Positions 5,761 through 11,876 of a stretch of DNA of 11,876 nucleotides are shown piece after piece; within the stretch, counting starts at the first letter, position 1, and the number at the start of each line of letters is the position of its first letter. The stretch covers positions 1-11,876 of the forward strand of contig JALGTS010000010.1 in the NCBI GenBank assembly GCA_029821255.1, written 5' to 3'. Under the pieces are notes generated by a model, which was given only the letters and a program-made list of their open reading frames with translations, was not told the origin of the DNA and ran no database searches. Source of the DNA: Candidatus Zipacnadia bacterium. GTDB lineage: Bacteria > Armatimonadota > Zipacnadia > Zipacnadales > Zipacnadaceae. The translations under genes were made by a program, and so were the position numbers.

Positions 5761-7803
5761 ATGAAGTGCACATACTCAATAGCCGTTATGATCCTGGTCA
5801 GCATCCTTGTTTGCACCAGTAATGCAACGATAGCTCAGAACCTCACAGACTGGACTTACCTATACGATGCCGCGCACACCGGAGTGGCCGCCGATCCCGT
5901 AGACTTACCCTTGTCTATGAGCTGGCGCTACGCCACCGGTGAAAGTGGCGAGGCTGTCTCGACGCCTGCAGTTGGACCAGATCGAATCTATTTTGCATGT
6001 GGCACTAAGCTCTACGCAGTCGACCGAGCAACGGGAGCAGAGAGCTGGCCCAACGGATACACAGAACTGAACACCCAGGTCACTTCTGGCTTGATACTGC
6101 ACAAGGGCACTCTCTACTTCGGTGCCGCCGACGGCAAGCTATGGGCAGTCGACGCGGCTGGGGGAACTGCCAAGTGGAAATACGCTGCAGAAAAAGCAAT
6201 AAAGTCAGCACCAGTCATCCATAACAACATAATCTATTTTGGGTCCAGCGATGGCCGACTATACGCTTTTGATCTGTCCACCGACCAACTGTTGCAGCCC
6301 TTTGAAACCAGTGGGCCGATTGAGAGTACTCCTGCCATTTGGCAGGACTACGTCTTTGTATCATCCCAAGATGGTTATGTTTACGCGTTAAAGCGCACCT
6401 CCAGTGGTTTCCGAATGGTCTGGCACGCTCAGATCACTGCCGCACATATGAAATCGTTTTCCTCACCAGTGGTTCATCGCGGACAGGTGCTGGTCAGCGC
6501 TGGCAACCGCTTAATCGCCATTGAGACTCAAAGCGGCACGCGGCGGTGGAACTTCCAAGCCGGCGACTTGATTACTGGCAGCCCTGCGGTAAGGGGACGT
6601 CGCGCTTACATTGGTGCCGCCGACGGTATAGTCTACTGTCTCAACACAACTAATGGAAAGCCTCTGTGGCGCTTCCCCAAGCAGGGCTCGCGCGGGCCTA
6701 TTAGATCCTCACCGGTTCTGGCCGGTGATGTACTATTAGTACGCAGTGGCGGTACCCAAATCAGCCTCGCCTCCCGCCAGATTACCAGCAGCCGCCAACC
6801 AGGTATTGGGCCAGGAGCAATGCCGGCTGTGCCAGGTATGCCAGGCGCACCAGGTATGCCAGGCGCACCAGGTATGCCCAGCCAGGGCCAGCCTCAGACG
6901 CAAACCTACCCGGCCTTAATTCTGGCACTAAACCCGGAAAACGGCCAGCTTCTATGGGAATATCGGTTGCAGGAACCAGCCCAGCCAACCACCACCAGTG
7001 GTCAATTCCCTGGCTACCAACCACCGGGGTCACCAATGGCGCCGCCAGGCCCACCAGCAGCCATCCCCGGGGCTGGAGGTCCGGTCCCACCAGGCCCTGG
7101 TGGCGTAGCTGTGGGCCCTGGAACCAGCTACACAACCACGCAGGATATCTACACCTGGTATGTGGATTCCTCCTTGGTTTGCTCCGGCGGCAGCCTCTAT
7201 GTCTTGGGCGACGATGGCGCACTGTATGGCCTCGACGCGGGGGCCTCAGACAATGAAAAGCCAGTATTTGAAGAAACAATCATTACCTTTCCTGCCCCCC
7301 AGGCTGATACCGAATATTCTTTTGCTATTCCCAATGAGTCCGAGGAGCTCTTCTTTCCACCGCCAGCCGCCAAAGACTTGCTGCAGCTTCCTGGGGCACC
7401 ACCATTGCGGGTAGCGACCAAAGTCAGGGATACTGGTAGTGGCATTGACCCTGACAGCGTACAGATCCTGATGGATGGGCAGGCCGTTCCCGCCTCACAA
7501 ATCTTGTATGACCCCGTCCAGGGAATAATCTGGTGGATTTATGATCCGGAAGCTGCTATGGCACACAACTATCCGGCAGGGGCTCACACCCTCACAGTCA
7601 GAGCTACTGACTGGTCCGGCAATCAGAGTGGCGCTCGTATCTACTTTGTGGTAGACAACTCGCTGACCGAGCCGAAAATACCAGGGATGCTTCAACAGCC
7701 TTATGGATATGGCCCTGGCGGATTCGGCACAGGCTATCCTGGCATACCTGGGCCTGGAATGCCCCCTGGAGTAGGGGGACCACCATTGCCAGGACCGTAT
7801 TGA
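5761..7803 (+). CDS. Secreted PQQ-type beta-propeller protein with Pro/Gly-rich inserts and Ig-like C-terminal domain
   Basis: The 680-residue protein has a signal peptide (core about 7-18, cleavage near TIA at 25) and eight PQQ-like blade motifs: about 78-96, 119-141, 159-181, 199-221, 244-265, 283-305, 385-401 and 479-493. Typical blades read YFGAADGKLWAVDAAGG...W. Two low-complexity inserts interrupt the propeller: residues 346-378, with PGMPGA repeats, and 404-455, rich in Pro, Gly, Gln and Thr. Residues about 549-632 (VRDTGSGIDPDSVQILMDG ... HTLTVRATDWSGN) resemble an Ig-like adhesion-type domain. The tail 640-680 is again Gly/Pro-rich. I see no cytochrome motif and not the architecture of quinoprotein dehydrogenases, so binding or assembly (BamB-like role) is more likely than catalysis. 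A strong GAGGAG site (5748-5753) overlaps the stop of the preceding gene. It is co-transcribed with the TPR and M16-like genes. Confidence 0.9.
   Translation: MKCTYSIAVMILVSILVCTSNATIAQNLTDWTYLYDAAHTGVAADPVDLPLSMSWRYATGESGEAVSTPAVGPDRIYFACGTKLYAVDRATGAESWPNGYTELNTQVTSGLILHKGTLYFGAADGKLWAVDAAGGTAKWKYAAEKAIKSAPVIHNNIIYFGSSDGRLYAFDLSTDQLLQPFETSGPIESTPAIWQDYVFVSSQDGYVYALKRTSSGFRMVWHAQITAAHMKSFSSPVVHRGQVLVSAGNRLIAIETQSGTRRWNFQAGDLITGSPAVRGRRAYIGAADGIVYCLNTTNGKPLWRFPKQGSRGPIRSSPVLAGDVLLVRSGGTQISLASRQITSSRQPGIGPGAMPAVPGMPGAPGMPGAPGMPSQGQPQTQTYPALILALNPENGQLLWEYRLQEPAQPTTTSGQFPGYQPPGSPMAPPGPPAAIPGAGGPVPPGPGGVAVGPGTSYTTTQDIYTWYVDSSLVCSGGSLYVLGDDGALYGLDAGASDNEKPVFEETIITFPAPQADTEYSFAIPNESEELFFPPPAAKDLLQLPGAPPLRVATKVRDTGSGIDPDSVQILMDGQAVPASQILYDPVQGIIWWIYDPEAAMAHNYPAGAHTLTVRATDWSGNQSGARIYFVVDNSLTEPKIPGMLQQPYGYGPGGFGTGYPGIPGPGMPPGVGGPPLPGPY
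6832..6878 (+). repeat. 18-bp tandem repeat coding for PGMPGA
   Basis: The unit CCAGGTATGCCAGGCGCA is present about 2.6 times without a mismatch, encoding PGM-PGA-PGM-PGA-PGM-P inside the propeller gene. Degenerate relatives precede it from about 6821. Identical copies at DNA level indicate recent duplication and a site prone to slippage in multiples of six residues, which would change length without breaking the frame. Confidence 0.9.
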
Positions 7804-7855
7804 TAGCAATTCAACCTTAAACTATAACCCATCCCGATGAGGGAGGTTAAGCCAA

Positions 7856-8248
7856 ATGGGTAGCGCAATTGCCAAAGTATTATTACTGCTGTTAATCATC
7901 GCCTACTGTGCCCTGTTCATTCAGTGGAACGCCGACCCTATCTTTGTCCGTGGCGCAGTAGCCTACGGACAAGGGTATGGTTATACGCTCGCCCTGGGGT
8001 GGTGGATGCTAATAAGCGCTGGTGTTGGCGCCGTCGTAATGGCAATTGCAACCTGGTCACAGTGGGCCGCCCAAAAGCGCAAGGCCGACACCGCCGCCGC
8101 TACTGTAGAAAAGGCCAAAGCCAAGCTCCAGGAACTGGCCGAGAAGATCAAGCAGCAGCGTCAGGAAATTGCCAAGCTAAAAGAAACCACCTCAGGCCGG
8201 CTTCAACCAACCGAAGACCAGCCCGAGATTAGTCAAGAGGATCTGTAG
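7856..8248 (+). CDS. Small LapA-like (DUF1049-type) membrane protein with coiled coil
   Basis: The 130-residue protein has a membrane helix at about 5-23, a short exposed segment (FIQWNADPIFVRGAVAYGQG), a second helix at about 43-66, and then a cytoplasmic Ala/Lys/Gln/Glu-rich coiled coil at about 72-112 ending in an acidic tail. This order, with an 'xxN-x-x-PIFV' motif after the first helix and a coiled coil after the second, matches the LapA domain family associated with lipopolysaccharide assembly in proteobacteria. Sequence identity to it cannot be tested here. A strong GGGAGG ribosome-binding site (7841-7846) lies nine bases before the ATG. The gap to the propeller gene is 52 bases with no terminator, so it is probably the last gene of the operon. 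It may anchor or coordinate the secreted products at the inner membrane; that is inference. Confidence 0.7.
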   Translation: MGSAIAKVLLLLLIIAYCALFIQWNADPIFVRGAVAYGQGYGYTLALGWWMLISAGVGAVVMAIATWSQWAAQKRKADTAAATVEKAKAKLQELAEKIKQQRQEIAKLKETTSGRLQPTEDQPEISQEDL

Positions 8249-8281
8249 CAGACGCAGCCAGTTTCAGACTTTGCCACGATT

Positions 8282-8318
8282 GCGCAGCAAGGGGCCGATT
8301 GCCCCTTGTTGTGCTTTC
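8282..8318 (+). terminator. Strong hairpin, probable terminator of the envelope operon
   Basis: GCGCAGCAAGGGGC (8282-8295) pairs with GCCCCTTGTTGTGC (8301-8314) over 14 base pairs with two G-U wobbles, closing a five-base loop CGATT. TTTC follows directly. The U-tract is short, so termination may be partial, and some read-through into dprA is possible. It lies 33 bases after the stop of the LapA-like gene. Confidence 0.7.
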
Positions 8319-8353
8319 TAAGCAAATCACTAACCCAGATGAGAACAGTGGCG

Positions 8354-9442
8354 ATGAATCAACCCACAAATGCCTGGCTTCTGCTTAACGCCAGCGGACT
8401 GCCAACTATCCGACAGCTACAATTGCTGGCGGCCTTTGAGACAGCCGAGGCAATCCTGGGAGCCACCGATCAGCAGCTTGCCGAGGTTCAGGGTATCACC
8501 CAGGCCCACATCAAGAAGCTGCGGACTGCTCAGCAGCAAATTGATCTGACCAAGCTGCGCCAAAAGTGCGCGGACCACCAGCTCAACATACTGACCATCA
8601 CCGACGAAGGCTACCCGGCCCTATTGAAGGAAATTGACGATCCCCCGCCGGTGTTGTTTGTCCAGGGTAGCTTTACTAAGGCCGATGAGCTTGCCGTGGC
8701 GGTGGTGGGAACCCGTAAATGCACACCCTACGGGCGGACTGTCGCCCGAGAGTTGGCTACCAACCTGGCCCAGCGGGGCTTTACTATCGTCAGCGGCCTG
8801 GCCCCAGGTATTGATGGTGAGGCGCACACTGCTGCCCTGGAGACTGGTGGGCGTACCATCGCCGTGCTAGCCTGCGGAGCCGATATTACCTATCCCCGCC
8901 AGCACCGGCAACTGCGCGAACAGATCGCCCACTCAGGAGCAGTTATCACTGAATGCCCCTTCGGGACCACCCCGCTTCGTGAACGATTTCCGGTGCGCAA
9001 CCGTCTCATTAGTGGACTGAGTCTGGGCACAGTGGTGGTAGAGGCTCCCAGCAAAAGTGGCGCGCTCATCACCGCCCGGTTGGCGGCTGAGCAAGGGCGC
9101 GAAGTGTTTGCAGTGCCCGGTGATATTCATAGCCCAAACAGCCGGGGCTGCCATGGGCTGATTAAGGACGGGGCGCAGCTTGTAGAAGTGCCCGAAGATG
9201 TCGTTGATGGGCTCGGCATAATGTTGCGAGCAGTGCCAGCTCGCGAACAGCGTCGGGAGGTAGAGCTACACGGGGATGAAGAAATAGTTTACCAAGCTCT
9301 TAGTCATCAGCCCCAACATGCTGATGCAATTGCCGAAAGCTGTGAGATTTCTCCGGGCCGGGTTACCTCTGCGCTGATGCTCTTAGAGGTCAAGGGGCTG
9401 GCACGTCGTTTTGCCGGCAATACCTATGTGAGATTGAATTAA
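8354..9442 (+). CDS. dprA: DNA-processing protein DprA (Smf)
   Basis: DprA binds incoming single-stranded DNA during natural transformation and loads RecA on it; it is also widespread in bacteria not known to be competent. From the ATG at 8354 it has 362 residues. There is an N-terminal helix-hairpin-helix-like region (about 10-56). The Rossmann-type DprA domain follows, with VGTRKCTPYGR (118-128), SGLAPGIDGEAH (147-158), FPVRNRLISGLS (212-223), VEAPSKSGALITA (229-241) and the stretch PGDIHSPNSRGCHGLI (255-270). A C-terminal winged helix (about 307-362) completes it. All core motifs are intact. The frame stays open upstream to a TTG at 8306, but that lies inside the terminator hairpin and is unlikely. 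ATG 8339 is an alternative start; neither start has a good ribosome-binding site. The gene is closely followed by topA, a common order, suggesting an operon. Confidence 0.95.
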   Translation: MNQPTNAWLLLNASGLPTIRQLQLLAAFETAEAILGATDQQLAEVQGITQAHIKKLRTAQQQIDLTKLRQKCADHQLNILTITDEGYPALLKEIDDPPPVLFVQGSFTKADELAVAVVGTRKCTPYGRTVARELATNLAQRGFTIVSGLAPGIDGEAHTAALETGGRTIAVLACGADITYPRQHRQLREQIAHSGAVITECPFGTTPLRERFPVRNRLISGLSLGTVVVEAPSKSGALITARLAAEQGREVFAVPGDIHSPNSRGCHGLIKDGAQLVEVPEDVVDGLGIMLRAVPAREQRREVELHGDEEIVYQALSHQPQHADAIAESCEISPGRVTSALMLLEVKGLARRFAGNTYVRLN

Positions 9443-9478
9443 CCCCCTTGCGGGTGAGAATATACGCAGGTGAATTCC

Positions 9479-11680
9479 GTGAGTAGCAAAGCAATCATTG
9501 TCGAATCTCCTACCAAGACGCGCACACTGGGCCGCATTCTGGGCAACGAGTACAAGCTGCTTTCCTCCAAGGGGCACGTCCGCGACTTGCCTCAGGATAG
9601 CCTGGCGGTGGATATTGAACGGGACTTTACCCCGACCTATGAAATTATCCCTCGCCAGCGCAAACTCGTCGAGAAATTACAGAAGAGTCTGAACGGAGTA
9701 GATACTGTCTACTTGGCCTCCGATCCCGACCGCGAAGGCGAAGCAATTGCCTGGCACCTGACCCATGCCTTGAAGCTGCCGGATAATGTCAAACGCCTGG
9801 AATTCCACGAGATAACCAAAGAGGCTGTCTTGGCGGCACTCAACAGTCCCCGCGACATAGATATCAACTTGGTCAACGCCCAGCAGGCTCGTCGGATCTT
9901 GGATCGCCTGGTTGGTTACCAGATTAGCCCGTTGCTGTGGGAAAAGATAGCGGGGAACAGTAAGAGAGCACTTAGTGCTGGACGGGTGCAATCGGTAGCG
10001 CTGCGGCTCATTTGCGACCGTGAACGCGAAATCGCCGCCTTCATTCCACAAGAATACTGGAGCATCACCGCGACGCTCAGCCCCTCAGGCCAGCAAGAAG
10101 CTGCCTTTGAAGCTGAGGTCAAATCCCGGGAGGACAAACAGTTAATACCTGATGACAAAGAGCAGGCACTACTGAAGAGCAAACAGCAGGCCCAAAACTT
10201 TATCGCAGAGCTGAGAAACCAGCAGTACGTTGTCGCCAAAGTCAAGCACACACAGCCACAGCGCAAGCCGGATCCACCCTTCATAACCTCCACCCTCCAG
10301 CGGGCTGCCGCCGGTGCTCTTCATTTCTCGGCGCGTAAGACGATGCAAATCGCCCAGCAACTATACGAGGGTGTTGAGATCAGCGGCGAAGCTACGGGCC
10401 TGATCACGTATATGCGCACCGACTCAACCCGCGTGGCCCCGAGCGCCCAGCAGCAAACCCGCCAGTATATTGAGCAGCGGTGGGGGGATGAGTATGTGGG
10501 CGCGGGACAGCGAGGCAAGAAGGCCAAGGGTGCTCAAGAGGCCCACGAATGTATCCGCCCCACCTCGGTACTGCGCGAGCCGCAGAAGATCGCAAACTAC
10601 CTGACCAAAGATCAGGCAGCATTATATGAGCTTATCTGGCGCCAGTTCGTGGCCAGTCAGATGAAACCGGCGGTCTACCACCGAGTCACAGTGGACATCG
10701 CGGCTGGACCATACACGCTGAGGGCAACTGCCTCCAGTGTGAAGTTTCCTGGATTCTTGGTTGTACAACCGGATAAGAAGGGAGAAGAGACTACCCTACC
10801 TCCCTTGGAAGAGGGCCAAGAGCTATCTTTGCTTGAGCTGACACCCGAACAGCATTTCACCCAGCCTCCCCCTCGTTACAATGAAGGTAGTCTGGTGGCC
10901 ACGCTGGAAGCAAGCGGGATTGGTCGGCCCAGCACCTACGCGCCCATTATCGAGACGCTGCGCCGACGCCGCTATGTGCGTATGCACAGACGCCAGTTCA
11001 TACCCACTCGCCTGGGCATGACAGTGACCGACTGGCTATTGGAGCACTTCCCCGGAATTATGGATGTAGAATTCACTGCGCATGTCGAGGAGCAGTTAGA
11101 CAAAGTCGAGCAAGCTCAACAAAACTGGGTGGTGCTGCTCCACGAGTTTTACCAGGACTTCGCAAAGCAACTGCAACAGGCCAGAGCTACTCGTAGCAAG
11201 CCCCTGGAGGGGCGAAAGTGCCCCAAATGTGGGGGACAACTGTACGAACGTTTCTCACTGCATGGCAAATTCGCCGGCTGTGAAAACTATCCAAAGTGTG
11301 ATTACACCGAGGACCTGCTGGAAGAGGTCCTGCCGCGTAGCAAACCCGAGGAGATTGGCGAGAAATGTCCCGAATGTGGTGGACAGCTTGTCAAACTCAC
11401 TACCCAATGGGGCAGCCAATTCATCGGCTGCAGCAACTTTCCCAGGTGTAAGTATACCCGTAATATCGGGCACAATGGCAAAGACAAGCCGAAGAAGCAG
11501 ACGGTGGAGATAAATATGCCTTGCGAAAGAGAAGGTTGCGACGGCCACCTGGTCTTTCGCCACGGCAAGCGCGGCCCATTCCTGGGCTGCTCCAACTTCC
11601 CGAGGTGCCGATTCACCCGCAACGCCACTGAGGATGAGCTAGCGCGGCTCCAGAACGAAGCTTCCGATTCAGCTCGGTGA
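9479..11680 (+). CDS. topA: DNA topoisomerase I (type IA)
   Basis: TopA relaxes negative supercoils by cutting one strand and holding it through a 5'-phosphotyrosine. From the GTG at 9479 the protein has 733 residues. The TOPRIM domain has IVESPTK (E9 and K13, the same positions as in E. coli) and DPDRE (82-86). The catalytic region LITYMRTDST (308-317) carries the active-site Y311 and R313. SAGRVQS (166-172) and EASGIGRPSTYA (477-488) are further signatures. Three C-terminal four-cysteine zinc ribbons follow: C581/584/601/607, C630/633/651/657 and C682/687/704/710. The protein is complete and shorter than the 865-residue E. coli enzyme. AGGTGA (9468-9473), five bases upstream, supports the GTG at 9479; a GTG at 9470 in the same frame is an alternative adding three residues. 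The gap to dprA is 36 bases with no promoter seen, so the two are probably co-transcribed. Confidence 0.97.
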   Translation: MSSKAIIVESPTKTRTLGRILGNEYKLLSSKGHVRDLPQDSLAVDIERDFTPTYEIIPRQRKLVEKLQKSLNGVDTVYLASDPDREGEAIAWHLTHALKLPDNVKRLEFHEITKEAVLAALNSPRDIDINLVNAQQARRILDRLVGYQISPLLWEKIAGNSKRALSAGRVQSVALRLICDREREIAAFIPQEYWSITATLSPSGQQEAAFEAEVKSREDKQLIPDDKEQALLKSKQQAQNFIAELRNQQYVVAKVKHTQPQRKPDPPFITSTLQRAAAGALHFSARKTMQIAQQLYEGVEISGEATGLITYMRTDSTRVAPSAQQQTRQYIEQRWGDEYVGAGQRGKKAKGAQEAHECIRPTSVLREPQKIANYLTKDQAALYELIWRQFVASQMKPAVYHRVTVDIAAGPYTLRATASSVKFPGFLVVQPDKKGEETTLPPLEEGQELSLLELTPEQHFTQPPPRYNEGSLVATLEASGIGRPSTYAPIIETLRRRRYVRMHRRQFIPTRLGMTVTDWLLEHFPGIMDVEFTAHVEEQLDKVEQAQQNWVVLLHEFYQDFAKQLQQARATRSKPLEGRKCPKCGGQLYERFSLHGKFAGCENYPKCDYTEDLLEEVLPRSKPEEIGEKCPECGGQLVKLTTQWGSQFIGCSNFPRCKYTRNIGHNGKDKPKKQTVEINMPCEREGCDGHLVFRHGKRGPFLGCSNFPRCRFTRNATEDELARLQNEASDSAR

Positions 11681-11701
11681 TGGTGCTGGGTGCTGCCCGC
11701 T

Positions 11702-11725
11702 CCGGGATTGTTACGGCAATACCGG
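11702..11725. other. Imperfect hairpin downstream of topA
   Basis: CCGGGATTG (11702-11710) and CAATACCGG (11717-11725) pair over nine positions with one G-A mismatch around a six-base loop. No T-run follows on either strand, so it is not a classical intrinsic terminator; it may stabilise or delimit the topA transcript. Confidence 0.4.
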
Positions 11726-11785
11726 CCCCAGACCTGCTAAGACACTGACGAAGGTAAGCTAACCAGGCGCTGCGAAATTATGCTA

Positions 11786-11794
11786 TGCTACAAT
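11786..11794 (+). promoter_or_regulatory. Possible extended -10 promoter for the right-edge gene
   Basis: TGCTACAAT contains TG, one base, and TACAAT (11789-11794), an extended -10 with one deviation from TATAAT. No good -35 box is found at 16-18 bases upstream. Transcription would start near 11801, just before a good ribosome-binding site (AGGAGAT, 11807-11813). Confidence 0.45.
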
Positions 11795-11822
11795 CACGAT
11801 AATGTCAGGAGATCGTACAAAA

Positions 11823-11876
11823 GTGGAGACAACCAGCAAAGCAATCAAATTGCAAAATAGACGGGTTCAAGAACAT
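11823..11876 (+). CDS. Unrecognised gene, first 18 codons only (partial, runs off right edge)
   Basis: A GTG at 11823 begins an open frame to the window end, METTSKAIKLQNRRVQEH, basic and probably helical. AGGAGAT (11807-11813) lies nine bases upstream, a near-ideal ribosome-binding site, and a likely extended -10 promoter lies further upstream. An in-frame ATG at 11802 would add seven residues but has no ribosome-binding site of its own. Too little is visible to name a family. Genes after topA in other bacteria often include trmFO or xerC; the visible residues lack the FAD-binding start of TrmFO, and a recombinase is only a guess. Confidence 0.5.
   Translation, partial: METTSKAIKLQNRRVQEH

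Noticed and set aside
6832..6878. Direct repeats considered as a CRISPR array
   Set aside because: The 18-bp units are contiguous with no spacers and are in frame inside a coding gene.
6782..7279. 165-codon open frame on the minus strand
   Set aside because: It is antisense to the Pro/Gly-rich part of the propeller gene; CC- and GG-rich codons remove stops on the other strand. The Arg/Leu/His-rich product looks like a shadow.
5761..7803. Quinoprotein (PQQ-dependent) dehydrogenase
   Set aside because: The blades are PQQ-like but the protein lacks a haem motif and the usual dehydrogenase length and order, and it carries Pro/Gly inserts and an Ig-like domain. A binding propeller is the better call.
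8354..9442. DprA as part of a defence or mobile island
   Set aside because: All motifs are those of the standard housekeeping DprA and it is paired with topA; no nuclease, integrase or other defence gene is near.

Overview
The window looks like ordinary bacterial chromosome of moderate GC. It holds housekeeping genes on both sides and a less familiar cell-envelope operon between them. Taxonomy is uncertain. Three consecutive genes encode Sec-type signal peptides and the fourth encodes a LapA-like membrane protein, which fits a diderm bacterium. The dprA-topA order is seen in several phyla. I see no phage, insertion-sequence, CRISPR or rRNA/tRNA signal.

Left block (1-1978, minus strand): folP (dihydropteroate synthase) leads an operon that continues into a 5-formyltetrahydrofolate cyclo-ligase gene. 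That gene overlaps by one base the start of an unrecognised three-helix membrane protein, which runs off the left edge. Folate synthesis and folate repair are thus co-transcribed, probably from an extended -10 promoter near 2040.

Divergent intergenic region (1979-2342): it carries the folP promoter and, facing the other way, a perfect consensus sigma70-type promoter (TTGACA, 17 bp, TATAAT). An inverted repeat lies over the -35 box of the second promoter.

Central operon (2343-8248, plus strand): four closely packed genes. They encode a secreted protein made almost entirely of TPR repeats, an M16-family peptidase homologue that lacks the zinc-binding motif, a secreted PQQ-type beta-propeller with collagen-like Pro/Gly inserts and an Ig-like C-terminal domain, and a small LapA-like two-helix membrane protein with a coiled coil. 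None of the four shows a catalytic centre, so together they look like scaffolding or assembly parts of an envelope complex whose substrate is unknown. A 14-bp hairpin ends the unit. This operon is the best candidate for something undescribed.

Right block (8354-11876, plus strand): dprA (RecA loader for incoming single-stranded DNA) and topA (DNA topoisomerase I with three zinc ribbons) form a standard pair. After about 140 bases without a gene comes an extended -10 promoter and the first 18 codons of another gene cut by the right edge.
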